In this document: positions 44,021 to 52,244 of the stretch, piece by piece
Numbering within the stretch: position 1 is the stretch's first letter
Layout: every line of letters begins with the position of its first letter
Origin: Bradyrhizobium sp. CSA207
GTDB lineage: Bacteria > Pseudomonadota > Alphaproteobacteria > Rhizobiales > Xanthobacteraceae
Length of the DNA stretch: 64,000 nucleotides
Direction of reading: 5' to 3'
Assembly (NCBI RefSeq): GCF_029051685.1
Contig: NZ_JAACFT010000021.1
Location: forward strand, 62,001-126,000
Translations under genes and position numbers: made by a program
The notes under the pieces: model-generated
Told to the model about the DNA's origin: nothing
The model's database searches: none
What the model saw: the letters and a program-made list of their open reading frames with translations, nothing else

Positions 44021-44060
44021 TTTCCCAAAAATGGAAGAGGGTATTTCCATTTTTGGGAAA
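44021..44060. promoter_or_regulatory. inverted-repeat operator of higBA
   Basis: Perfect 16-bp arms TTTCCCAAAAATGGAA (44021-44036) and its complement (44045-44060), separated by 8 bp, starting 20 bp upstream of the higB start codon. Each arm is itself nearly palindromic (TTCC...GGAA), so two HigA dimers could bind. Confidence 0.75.
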
Positions 44061-44459
44061 CTCACGCGGCCCGCCGATAGCAAGATCGCCTTGCACTCGG
44101 GCTAATTCACGATTCGTTCGGTTCGCACTTTCGCGGCGAAACCGAAGCCCGCCGCGAACCCTTCTTGTTTCACTCGGCGCCGGCGGCGCCGAGCAGGGGG
44201 CCTACTTTGCCCGATTAGGGGATGCACTTGTAGAGGACCGGAGACAGGGATCGACTGACCCGGCCCGGGGCGGCGGCCGGTCCGTCCTTCGCCGAAGGCA
44301 TGGACGTTTCCGATGCCAGGCGAGGCTTCGGTATGCCGCGTGCCGGTGAGCAAGTTCGTGGCCCAGCTCGTCAGCACCTCCCGCGCCGAGCCTCAGCGAC
44401 TGCATTTGTTCGCTGGAGAACGGGAAAGGACTAGGACACGTACAAACCGTGACGGCCGT
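44061..44459. other. stretch without a recognisable gene
   Basis: A minus frame here contains DELGHELAHRHAAYR, superficially like a zinc-peptidase HExxH, but the surrounding text is low-complexity Arg/Pro-rich and no family fold is visible. I call no gene. Confidence 0.4.
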
Positions 44460-44651
44460 TCAAGACGCACTCACCTCGCGATCTGCCCCAGCCGCCGCAT
44501 CGTAGATTTTGACTTGCAACATGGGAAATCGCCGCTTCAGGTCTCGCGCCCCGATCTCCACACCATCGCTTGTCGCGAACTCGGTCTTCACAAGGCCATC
44601 GATGATAATTGCGTAGTCGCTGGCGGGCAGATTTCGGCTCGACTTCGACAT
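44460..44651 (-). CDS. small conserved-looking hypothetical protein (63 aa)
   Basis: The protein begins MSKSSRNLPASDYAIIIDGL and has VKTEFATSDGVEIGARDLKRR and FPMLQVKIYDA. The composition is that of a real folded small protein, alternating strands and a helix. It is 7 bp downstream of another small gene, so the two are probably an operon. I do not recognise a function. Confidence 0.6.
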   Translation of the reverse strand: MSKSSRNLPASDYAIIIDGLVKTEFATSDGVEIGARDLKRRFPMLQVKIYDAAAGADREVSAS

Positions 44652-44658
44652 CTTCGGT

Positions 44659-44859
44659 TCACGTACGAAATTTGCCGACTAGTTGCTTGCTTAGAGTGAG
44701 TCTCCCGGTGCGGGCAAGCACAGCATCGATGTTCCGCAGCTTTTCGAGGTCCGTTTCAACGGCCGACTGAATTTGGACCGCCGCAAGGATTCGTCTGAAC
44801 TCTGCAAAGTCGATCTGCCATCGCGCGACGCCAATACTCCGAACGATTTGGCCTTTCAT
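44659..44859 (-). CDS. small hypothetical protein (66 aa)
   Basis: A mostly helical protein starting MKGQIVRSIGVARWQIDFAE and containing LEKLRNIDAVLARTGRLTLSK. It is the first gene of a two-gene leftward pair and is divergent from the XRE regulator at 44969. Pairing with a divergent XRE gene recalls toxin-antitoxin or restriction-control loci, but nothing in the sequence proves it. Confidence 0.5.
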   Translation of the reverse strand: MKGQIVRSIGVARWQIDFAEFRRILAAVQIQSAVETDLEKLRNIDAVLARTGRLTLSKQLVGKFRT

Positions 44860-44968
44860 AATTGAGACTCTCCAATGCTACCGTTGCACGTCCGGACCAA
44901 GCTGGGTTGATGTCTCGGAGACCAGCGGCTGTCCTTCGACCCTGCTGTGGAAGTCGGCGACGAGCGAA

Positions 44969-45328
44969 ATGCTTGTTCAGAAGCGTGGCGCCGTCTCGCC
45001 TAAAATGGCAAACTGCGGCCTCCACCAAGCTAAGGATTCCGGGAGTGGGCGTTTGGCGATATCTGAATCCTTCCTACAGACTCAATCGCTGCTGCGGGCC
45101 ACGTTGGCCCGCAGGGTCAAGGAGCGGCGGCAGTTATCGAAGTTGAGCCAACGGGATCTGGCCGAACGAGCCGGGATCCGCCAGGCGCTGGTCAGCCAGA
45201 TCGAACTCGGCGAGGCCAACGTAACGCTGGACTCCCTTCTTAGAATTGCAATCGCGCTGGACGTTGATCTTGCCGGCTTGTTCGCAGCGAAGGGCGACGA
45301 TCCACAGGTTGGTTCCAGGCACTCCTGA
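44969..45328 (+). CDS. XRE family helix-turn-helix regulator
   Basis: 119 residues from ATG 44969. The XRE domain spans ~45-105 (LARRVKERRQLSKLSQRDLAERAGIRQALVSQIELGEANVTLDSLLRIAIALDVDLAGLF, in part). The first 30 residues are unlike the family, so the true start may be a downstream TTG near LAISESF. The helix-turn-helix text RQALVSQIELGEANVTLDSL resembles that of the second XRE gene at 58118-58441. It probably regulates the divergent small-gene pair. Confidence 0.75.
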   Translation: MLVQKRGAVSPKMANCGLHQAKDSGSGRLAISESFLQTQSLLRATLARRVKERRQLSKLSQRDLAERAGIRQALVSQIELGEANVTLDSLLRIAIALDVDLAGLFAAKGDDPQVGSRHS

Positions 45329-45678
45329 GCCGCAGCCCATCTCGCGCGGAAATTTGGCTAGTCGATCGGTCAGACTCTCGATACCTTATAGCGTGTCTCA
45401 TATGTGCCGGTGGAACCGGGAGGAAAGATCAGGAAGCGTGCGGACCTGCTCGGAAGCGCTCCCGATGCACGGGGGCGAAGCTGTGATCGAGGTCAGCAGA
45501 AGAGTTGCGTCAGCGGCAAAGTAAACCCAAGATGCTCGCCAAGCTATTGGGAATTGCGTACTCAGCTGTCCCAGCGCCCCGCAACCGGGTGCCGCCAAGC
45601 AAAGGACGTCCGCCATAGCCTTCTCTGCGCTCAGCGCGCCCGGGGTCAGGGCGCTCGCTGCCAACGGTGACCATCTTT

Positions 45679-45891
45679 TCAGGGCCATTGCCGAGTAGAC
45701 CCGCAGTACGGAGTGCGAGTCTTGCCTGGAGTGAGATGCCGGTGCCGTAGCAGGTTCGCCAGAGCGCGTGATGACGCGCCTGAGGCATAGGAGGAAACGG
45801 CTTCGTCGACTTGTCCAGGCGAAAGCGCGGCATTAGGGCGGCTTCGCTGGATACTCGGACCAACTCTCAAGGGAGCCATCCTCGTAGCCAT
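45679..45891 (-). pseudogene. possible remnant of a resolvase/transposase helix-turn-helix
   Basis: The minus frame has ALSPGQVDEAVSSYASGASSRALANLL, the pattern of the small helix-turn-helix found at the end of serine recombinases and in transposases. Nothing of a catalytic domain is seen. The flanking 45329-45678 holds no recognisable gene. Confidence 0.3.
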
Positions 45892-45973
45892 GACGAGTCG
45901 AGTCCGCGAGGCGGCCTTTCCTATCGCGGCAAGCAGTTTATCTTACACGCGGGCGAAGGTCTGGGATGTTGCC

Positions 45974-46579
45974 ATGGGTGTTCCTGAGCACGACAAGCTC
46001 ACAATTGCGAAATTTTTCGCGGCCATTTCGGGCAGCGAGATCCGCTACGAACTCGTGGGCGGCATAGCCTATGCCATAGCCGGAGGTAAAGAAGGGCACA
46101 ACGTCATCTGCAGTAACGTCCAGACGGCGTTTGTTCCCGCCGGGAAGAAGAAGGGATGTCGTACCACGTCGAGCGACACGGCCGTCCAGACCGGTCCTGA
46201 TACAGTCCGTTATCCGGACGTGGTGGTGGATTGCGGCCCGCCAAATGCCGCGACAATGACGGCCTCTAGGCCCACAATCATCGTTGAAGTCTCCTCGCCG
46301 GGTACCGCTGTCTTCGACTACGGGGCGAAGCTGCGCGAATATCAAGCCGTAGAGAGCGTCGACACGGTCATGCAGATCGAGTCAGAAATCGCCCTCGTTA
46401 GAGTTCATCGACGGCAAACAGACGGGACTTGGCTCGAGCATGCATTCGAAGCATTTGACGTCGACATTCCACTGCCGACGTTGGGAATGTCCATCACGCT
46501 GAACGAGATCTACGATACGCTCGACGTGAAGCCTCGACCGCGTCTCCAAGTCGTAAGAAGCGACGACACCGCTCGTTGA
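45974..46579 (+). CDS. Uma2 family (DUF820) putative endonuclease
   Basis: 201 residues: SGSEIRYELVGGIAYAIAGG (~15-35), TVRYPDVVVDCGPP with the PD (~75-90) and PTIIVEVSSPGTAVFDYGAKLREYQAVESVDTVMQI (in part, ~98-130) with the ExxSPxT..D...K..Y.. signature of the restriction-endonuclease-like Uma2 fold. Catalytic candidates are Asp of YPD, Glu of IVEVSSP and the Lys of AKLREY. ATG 45974 is chosen because the family starts a few residues before the RYELVGG motif. Its biological role is unknown in most bacteria. Confidence 0.85.
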   Translation: MGVPEHDKLTIAKFFAAISGSEIRYELVGGIAYAIAGGKEGHNVICSNVQTAFVPAGKKKGCRTTSSDTAVQTGPDTVRYPDVVVDCGPPNAATMTASRPTIIVEVSSPGTAVFDYGAKLREYQAVESVDTVMQIESEIALVRVHRRQTDGTWLEHAFEAFDVDIPLPTLGMSITLNEIYDTLDVKPRPRLQVVRSDDTAR

Positions 46580-46923
46580 TCGTTCTCCGATTGCGAGCAT
46601 GGCGCCGTTTCGCCTCGGCGGCGATCCCTGCCTCCATATCCGCGATCGACTTTGCCCATCCCTTGTACGGCAGGGAGCGGCTTCGGCTCCGGTTTGTCGC
46701 GGAGAATATTAAGGTAATCGTCGTGGGCGTAGACTCGATCCCCACGCTTACCGGTGATTTCTCTCAGGATCCCGAGCTTCCGGAGCTGCTCGATTGCTGA
46801 ATTTACTGTCGGGGCGCTCATTTGGGTACGCTCCGTTGCGCTCTGCACGGTTACGAACGGCGTTCTCCGGAGGAGTTCGAAGACCCGAAGGGCACTTCCG
46901 GGAGAGTAAGCCAAGAACCACAC
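46510..46923 (-). pseudogene. remnant of a Fic family protein (C-terminal winged helix only)
   Basis: Residues ~8-70 (SALRVFELLRRTPFVTV, SAPTVNSAIEQLRKLGILRE, ITGKRGDRVYAHDDYLNILR) match the C-terminal winged-helix domain of Fic/DOC adenylyltransferases. The catalytic HPFxxGNG domain, which should lie upstream at higher coordinates, is missing. After NILRDKPEPK the frame continues into text antisense to the end of the Uma2 gene, so the original stop is also lost. Confidence 0.6.
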
Positions 46924-46926
46924 AAG

Positions 46927-46958
46927 ACAAAACCCCGCCGTCGCTGATGAGGTTTTGT
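46927..46958. terminator. hairpin, possible bidirectional terminator
   Basis: ACAAAACC (46927-46934) pairs with GGTTTTGT (46951-46958) around a 16-nt GC-rich loop. The A/T-rich outer ends fit a weak intrinsic terminator. It lies just beyond the Fic remnant. Confidence 0.35.
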
Positions 46959-46959
46959 T

Positions 46960-47612
46960 ATTTCAGGCTAGGAGACGAACTTTGCCCCCATTGGCGGACA
47001 AATTGTAGGTGACCTACTGTGCCCACTACAGCATGCATGCCCGATTGAAAGAACTGAAGGACCGTAGGGCCTCAAGGGAACGAACGCTCGTATCCCGGCG
47101 GCAGACAAGCGGATCAGCCGCGATTGAGCCTCCCATAAAGATCGGGGACGATGATCTTTACCGCCTGCAACGCGACCAGAGCGGGACTGCGACGGCTATG
47201 TCGCGCGTTGCGAGATGCTGGGTTGCGACCGCGAAGACTACATTCGCCGGCCACGCCGCACTTGAGGGCGGACAGCCTTGATCCGTCGGCGTCGCCTAAT
47301 CTAGTGGCTCGCACAATTTGTCGCCGTCACAGCTGATTGCCATATCTTTGGCGCAATCTAGTGACACTCTTTAGCGTGTCAACCGGTAAGCGCCAAGCTT
47401 TCAAGTTGGCCTCATAGACATTTGCAGCCTGCAGCATGCGAACCGGCAGAGCGCCGACGCTATTGAACTGACGCACTCACAGGGCTCGCCTCACATTCAG
47501 CACATCGGAAGCGCTTGTCCGGGGCAACCAGACCTCGCTCGTGCCCGGGTTCGCTTGTCCAGGTTCGCCGAAATCGGTCTCTTCTGAATTCACCTATGGA
47601 AGGAGCGCGCTA
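46960..47612. other. stretch with one operator-like palindrome and no clear gene
   Basis: Frames on both strands are short and unrecognised. The one clear signal is the palindrome described at 47362-47381. A good ribosome-binding site (AAGGAG) precedes ATG 47613 at the right end. Confidence 0.45.
47362..47381. promoter_or_regulatory. palindrome TGACAC-N8-GTGTCA, XRE-type operator
   Basis: The core ACACTCTTTAGCGTGT (47364-47379) is identical at 15 of 16 bases to the operator in front of the XRE gene at 58118-58441, 11 kb away. It lies upstream of the plus-strand genes that begin near 47.6 kb, so the same regulator may control both loci. Confidence 0.5.
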
Positions 47613-47686
47613 ATGTTCATCGATCATCATCACCGTCCGGAACGTCGCCGTCTGCGCCCGCAACGCAATGTTCAGGACATCATGTC

Positions 47687-48277
47687 ATGCATGGCAACCA
47701 ATCCCTTCGCAAGGCAGCATCGACCACCTTCTCCGGCCCGAAATGCAAGGTCGCCATTCCCATTGAAAGCCTCCTCCTCCGTGACGCGCTCCAGGAGGCG
47801 AGCCTTGATGCGCAGGTACGCGCGCTTCACTATCGGAAGGCTCCGAACCTTTATGGTACGCCGCCCACGCTGATGAGCGTGGTGCTGCAAAGGATTGACG
47901 GAGATTTTCTGCTTGCCGTCTGCGAAAGGCGGCCGCAGAGATCCGCAGCCGACTACGAGCGACTCGGCGAGATGCTAGCGTCGGACGGGCTGCGCCTTCT
48001 GGAACGCGATGCTGACGACATCCGGCGCGAGCCGATCTACTCCAATGTGCGAGAGGTCTGGTCTAACGCGCGCTTTCACGTATCGATCAGAGATCGACTG
48101 AAGATTGGCGCGGCGCTCGCCGAAGACGGCCCACAAACAATACTTGAACTCGAGGAGCGTGCCCGTCCGTGCTGCGACATCATCGCCGCCATGTGTGCAT
48201 TGGCGTGCGAGGGATTGGTGGAAATCGACCTTCGCGACGCTCCCTTGAGTCCGCGCAGCGTGGTGCGTGGGTTTTAG
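47687..48277 (+). CDS. TnsA-endonuclease-like protein, catalytic residues apparently lost
   Basis: 196 residues. KVAIPIESLLLRDALQEASLDAQVRALHYR (in part, ~20-50), LRLLERDADDIRREPIYSNVREVW (in part, ~103-128) and a C-terminal helical segment RDRLKIGAALAEDGPQTILEL resemble TnsA-like transposase endonucleases, whose proteins read ...IRxxPLxxNVRLxW.... The expected PDF-type Asp and the EVK Lys are absent (PTLMSVVLQ, AVCERRP), so nuclease activity is doubtful. A better ribosome-binding site precedes ATG 47613, whose frame (to 47873) overlaps in another register; a frameshift near the N terminus is possible. Confidence 0.4.
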   Translation: MHGNQSLRKAASTTFSGPKCKVAIPIESLLLRDALQEASLDAQVRALHYRKAPNLYGTPPTLMSVVLQRIDGDFLLAVCERRPQRSAADYERLGEMLASDGLRLLERDADDIRREPIYSNVREVWSNARFHVSIRDRLKIGAALAEDGPQTILELEERARPCCDIIAAMCALACEGLVEIDLRDAPLSPRSVVRGF

Positions 48278-48522
48278 AGACACGCCGGAGCGCATGCACC
48301 TGCGAGACATGCGGGGAACTTGGGCAGCTCTATCTGGACGATGGCGTCTGCATGACGCGCTGTGCCGCTCACGCCAAAGGCATGCCGGTCGCGGACGAGT
48401 CCGAGGGCGATAGAATACGCATTGTTCGTACGCTGAGGAGCTATGGCTCTGGCTATGAGCTCCGTCGGTACGACCGTGAGAACGACCGCTTGGTCGACCC
48501 GGCGCCAGATGAGGAGGAGTGA
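48278..48522 (+). pseudogene. truncated copy of the downstream Cys-containing protein
   Basis: The plus frame read through 48275-48522 gives RSACTCETCGELGQLYLDDG then TRCAAHAKGMPVADES. This parallels RSSCTCELCGAEGDKYH and the following part of the intact gene at 48524-48967. The N-terminal two-thirds are missing, and the frame merges with the end of the TnsA-like gene. Its stop overlaps the start region of the intact copy (GAGGAGGAGTGAGATG). Confidence 0.5.
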
Positions 48523-48523
48523 G

Positions 48524-48967
48524 ATGGCGCAGATCGCTCAGAACTGGCGGATCGAATTCATGCGGGCTCACCCCCGGCTGTTCGAGTTCATGCAGGACGA
48601 GCCAAAGGATACCTTCGGCTATCCGCTGTGCAACGAAGGCTGGCAGGACGTGCTGGAACGGCTGTGCGGCCGCATCGAAGAGGCGCTGCGGGACAACGAG
48701 ACCTTCGAGTTTGTCCGCATCAAGCAGAAGTTCGGGATCCTGCGTGTGGACTGGGAAGGCGAAGTCTCCGACCGGACCAGGGCCCGCATCGAAGAGGCCC
48801 TCGCGCTCGCTGAGGCACGTAGCAGCTGCACGTGCGAGCTCTGCGGCGCGGAAGGCGATAAGTATCACGCCACCAACAAAGTAATGGTCCCCGGTGCCAG
48901 GCACGCCGAGGGCCGGCCGATGTTAGCGACTGGTCCCCCGGAGGACGGGCAGCACGAGGATAGATAA
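48524..48967 (+). CDS. phage/island-type hypothetical protein with Cys pair
   Basis: 147 residues: FEFMQDEPKDTFGYPLCNEGWQDVLERLCGRIEEAL, then EFVRIKQKFGILRVDWEGEVSDRTRARIEEALALAEARSSCTCELCGAEG (both in part). The layout of a GW...LxxxIE helix, a VKxKFGxLR strand and a late CxxCG knuckle is that of a widespread phage-associated family of unknown function. GAGGAGGAG gives a strong ribosome-binding site for ATG 48524. Confidence 0.7.
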   Translation: MAQIAQNWRIEFMRAHPRLFEFMQDEPKDTFGYPLCNEGWQDVLERLCGRIEEALRDNETFEFVRIKQKFGILRVDWEGEVSDRTRARIEEALALAEARSSCTCELCGAEGDKYHATNKVMVPGARHAEGRPMLATGPPEDGQHEDR

Positions 48968-48976
48968 GGAGTAGCG

Positions 48977-49153
48977 ATGGCGCGCTTTCGGTACCGCACC
49001 TGCCAACAGGAAGGCACTTGGGCTTACGCCCCGGAGCGCTACACATGTCTAGTCCGCGACTCCGATCGATGTGCAGTTCATCTCTCCGCAAGACGAGCTG
49101 CCAAAAGGCCGTCCATTTCTCAACATGGCCGATTCCTCGTCCAAGAACGGTAA
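48977..49153 (+). CDS. small Cys-containing protein (58 aa)
   Basis: ATG 48977 sits 5 nt after AAGGAG, 10 bp downstream of the previous gene, and the frame ends with TAA at 49151-49153. The protein starts MARFRYRTCQQEGTWAYAPE and has YTCLVRDSDRCAVH, giving three Cys and a His that could bind a metal. Position and ribosome-binding site argue for a real gene in an operon with the Cys-pair protein. Confidence 0.55.
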   Translation: MARFRYRTCQQEGTWAYAPERYTCLVRDSDRCAVHLSARRAAKRPSISQHGRFLVQER

Positions 49154-49391
49154 CGAGAGCTCCTCGCCGAAGAAAAGTGGCGGACTAGCACGGCCAGATT
49201 TCGCTGATGCGTCTTGGGGGGACACACTTCGTGTACCAGCACCGCGGGCAAGAGGACTGACTCGCGTCCGCGGGTCTGGTCGATCCGCAAGCCGAGCGGC
49301 GAGCGAAGACGACTGTCGCCGCCACGGGCAACAGGTATCGCAATTGGCCGAATTGGATTCGTCTCAAATGCAGTCTGAACGGAGCGAAACC

Positions 49392-51491
49392 ATGAACCAA
49401 TATAGACCGGGTCGGCGCGACCTTCTCGCGCGGGCCTACCTCGACATGCTAGCTGCCAAAGCTGGCACCAACAGCGGACCGCTGCTGCGCAGTGGCGACG
49501 CCGATGACCCCATCGAGCACCTGATCAACGATTTGGCCACCGCACCTGAATCCGTCGGCCGCACCTCCATTCGAGCCGATCTTGCGGCTGCCGCGGTGCT
49601 CGTGGCGCGCGCGATCGAGCCGGTCGATGGACTGACCCGCGACTTGCGGCGAGGCTGCCCGGTGGTCTCACTTGCCACTCACGCCGCCGACGTGGTTTCC
49701 CTGGCGCGTCAGGTCCTGAAAACCTGCGCGTTCGGTGCCGAGGCCCAGGTACTCGACGAGCGAACCTTCAATCACGGACCGATCCGGCCGGTATTGCTGC
49801 TGGCAAGGGACGGCACCTCGAACGAGCACAAGGCTGAGCGCGGGAACGACACGGTTGCACAGGCCCTGCACGCTCGCGCTCCGGTGTTTGGCCTGGCGCC
49901 CGACCCGCGCCGCCACTTGCCGCGCGATCTGCTTCGCGCAGCCGAGCACCATCTCGCGCTCAGCCAACTTGACGGCGCCGGCGTCGCGCTGGTGATCGAG
50001 GCGGTGACCGGCCGATCCCCGAGCACTGCGCTCGACGACCAGCTCGTCCGAGCCGTTGACATCTCCGACCTTGTGCTATCGGTCCGCTCCGACCGCACAG
50101 CCGACGAGTGCGTCGAACGGCTTCAGCGGATCGTCGCAACGAAGTCGTTCTTCGATCACCGGGGCCCCGCGCTGGAGGAGCTCGCCGGCTACGGCGCGGC
50201 CAGGGAATGGGGACTTAATCTCGTGAACGACCTGCGCGAATACCGCGCCGGTCGATTGGCGTGGGAATGCATCGAGAAGGGATTGCTTCTGGTCGGCCCG
50301 CCCGGTGTCGGCAAGACGCAATTCGCCCGCGCCGTGGCGAAGTCGGCAAACGTACCGCTTGTGGCAACCTCGGTCGCCGACTGGAACGCCTCACCCTTCT
50401 TGTCTGGTACGTTGGCCGCGATCAAGGAATCGTTCTCGCGGGCACGCCAGCTCGCGCCGTGTCTGTTGTTCATCGACGAGCTGGACGGGATATCCGACCG
50501 CACGACGCTGACGAGCGACTACAAAGAATATTGGACGCAGATCGTCAATCTCCTTCTAGAGCTGCTCGCCGGTATCGAAGATCGGCCGGGCGTCGTAGTG
50601 ATCGGCGCAACCAATCACCCCGAGCACATTGACGCCGCCGTGAAACGCGCTGGACGGCTTGACCGTACAATCGAGATCGACCTGCCCGATTCCGAGACGC
50701 TCGCGGCGATCTTCCGCTTTCACATAGGACACGACGTGCTGTCGGGCGTGGACCTGATGCCGGCAGCGCTTGCTGCCGCCGGCAAGACCGGCGCCGACGT
50801 CGAGGCATGGGCACGGCGCGCGAAGTCGCGGGCTCGTCGCGCCAAGCGGGATCTTGCGCTCGACGATCTGCTCCAGGAGGTCCGGTGCGGCCGCGAAGCA
50901 ATGCCCAAGTCGTTGCGGCGATCGTGTGCGATTCACGAGGCGGGACATCTCGTTGCGGGTATCGCCCTGGCGGTGTTCGAACCGCGCGCACTGACCATCC
51001 TGGATCACGGTGGCGCGACCCGCGTCGAGCTTTCCAGGGCCAACTCGCAGACCCTGACCGGACTCGAGAACTACATCACGGCACTGTTGAGTGGCCGCGC
51101 CGCCGAGGAGATCGTCCTCGATGCGTCTCAGGCGACGGCGGGATCTGGGATCGGCGAGGACAGCGACTTCGCCCGGGCCACCGCAGCCGCAACCGACCTC
51201 GAACTGCGGTTCGGCTTCGGCGCTCTCGGAGTGGCCCACTTTTCGGATCGCGCCACCGAGATGCTGCTCCACGATGCGTCGGTGGTGGGGCTGATCAAGC
51301 AGCGCCTGGACCGATGCCTGGCTCGCGCCCGTGAATTGATCTCCGAGAACCGGACAGTCGTGGAAGCGGTGGCGCGGCGATTGGAAGAGACGGGATATCT
51401 CGATCGCGCCGCGATCGACGACCTTCTCAAGACTCATCCCCTGCGCACTAGGGCCCGCAGAGAGAATCGAGAGCCTGAAAGCTCGGCCTAG
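49392..51491 (+). CDS. soluble FtsH-like AAA+ zinc metalloprotease
   Basis: 699 residues. Residues 1-~270 form an uncharacterised N-terminal region. The AAA+ module follows: Walker A GPPGVGKT (~300), Walker B LLFIDELDG (~357), second region of homology with KRAGRLDR (~418) and sensor/lid. An M41 peptidase domain begins with HEAGH (~515, zinc ligands and catalytic Glu), and GIGEDSDFARAT (~590) supplies the third-ligand Asp. All catalytic elements look intact. Unlike housekeeping FtsH there are no N-terminal membrane segments. GGAG 7 nt before ATG 49392 fixes the start. It probably unfolds and degrades specific proteins in the cytoplasm, in a mobile-island context. Confidence 0.85.
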   Translation: MNQYRPGRRDLLARAYLDMLAAKAGTNSGPLLRSGDADDPIEHLINDLATAPESVGRTSIRADLAAAAVLVARAIEPVDGLTRDLRRGCPVVSLATHAADVVSLARQVLKTCAFGAEAQVLDERTFNHGPIRPVLLLARDGTSNEHKAERGNDTVAQALHARAPVFGLAPDPRRHLPRDLLRAAEHHLALSQLDGAGVALVIEAVTGRSPSTALDDQLVRAVDISDLVLSVRSDRTADECVERLQRIVATKSFFDHRGPALEELAGYGAAREWGLNLVNDLREYRAGRLAWECIEKGLLLVGPPGVGKTQFARAVAKSANVPLVATSVADWNASPFLSGTLAAIKESFSRARQLAPCLLFIDELDGISDRTTLTSDYKEYWTQIVNLLLELLAGIEDRPGVVVIGATNHPEHIDAAVKRAGRLDRTIEIDLPDSETLAAIFRFHIGHDVLSGVDLMPAALAAAGKTGADVEAWARRAKSRARRAKRDLALDDLLQEVRCGREAMPKSLRRSCAIHEAGHLVAGIALAVFEPRALTILDHGGATRVELSRANSQTLTGLENYITALLSGRAAEEIVLDASQATAGSGIGEDSDFARATAAATDLELRFGFGALGVAHFSDRATEMLLHDASVVGLIKQRLDRCLARARELISENRTVVEAVARRLEETGYLDRAAIDDLLKTHPLRTRARRENREPESSA

Positions 51492-51629
51492 TCGGACGGG
51501 CGCCAGTTCACGGGCACCGCCTGGACACAGGGGTTATCTCTCTCGGCGCCCGAGCATCGCATCACAAGGATGCGCGCTAGCGCCGGGATCATTGTTGCAT
51601 CGTGAAGCACTAGCTCTGAGGTGAAAACG

Positions 51630-52091
51630 ATGAGATTGCCGGACGCCCAGGTGCTCGATGGCGAACTGCTGCTGGTCCTACATGGAAGTCCCACGGCGAT
51701 GTTCAGCGCCACGGCGGGGATTGCCCACAGCCTTGGATGCGGGGTTCATCTCGTCACGACGGGAATGATGCGCAGGATACGCAATATCCAAAGGAAGTCA
51801 GGTGAATCAAACATCGAGTTCCTCGCACGAGTCGCCATCATTGACACCATCGCAGGCCACACCTCGGCGGACACACCTGTGGTCGTACGTCGGCCCGATG
51901 TCATGGGCGGCGCTCCCGTTTTTCGCGGCACGCGCGTACCCCCCGGCCCCGTGTTCTGCATGCTGGCCGACAAGTCGGCAACTGAGCTCGTTCGCATCGA
52001 CTACCCCTCTTTATCGCAAGACCTCGTCAGGTCCGCGCTGCTGCAGGCCTGCCGCTTGCTGGAGCGCGAAGCACCATGGGCCGATCGATGA
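51630..52091 (+). CDS. DUF433-containing protein
   Basis: 153 residues. The C-terminal ~65 residues carry the DUF433 signature (VVRRPDVMGGAPVFRGTRVP, LADKSATELVRIDYPSLSQDLVRSALLQA in part), a small helix-turn-helix-like domain found in VapB-type antitoxins. The N-terminal ~85 residues are of unknown type (LDGELLLVLHGSPTAMFSATAG, MMRRIRNIQRKSGESN). GAGG precedes ATG 51630 by 7 nt; a GTG at 51621 is also in frame. No PIN toxin is adjacent, so it may be an orphan antitoxin or a regulator acting with the protease gene upstream. Confidence 0.7.
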   Translation: MRLPDAQVLDGELLLVLHGSPTAMFSATAGIAHSLGCGVHLVTTGMMRRIRNIQRKSGESNIEFLARVAIIDTIAGHTSADTPVVVRRPDVMGGAPVFRGTRVPPGPVFCMLADKSATELVRIDYPSLSQDLVRSALLQACRLLEREAPWADR

Positions 52092-52244
52092 TGACGAGAT
52101 TGCTTGCACCGACCGAGCGTGACGGAGCCACCCCTGCGCTGCCCGAACGCGACGCTGCTGTGCACGATCGGGAGCCTGATAGCTCGCCGGCAATTCAGAA
52201 TTCGTTCCGGTGATCAGAAACGTGGCTCAAAACAGAGGATCATG

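Noticed and set aside
44202..44405. HELAH motif as an ImmA/IrrE-type metallopeptidase
   Set aside because: The motif is isolated in a 67-codon frame with no family context, third ligand or ribosome-binding site.
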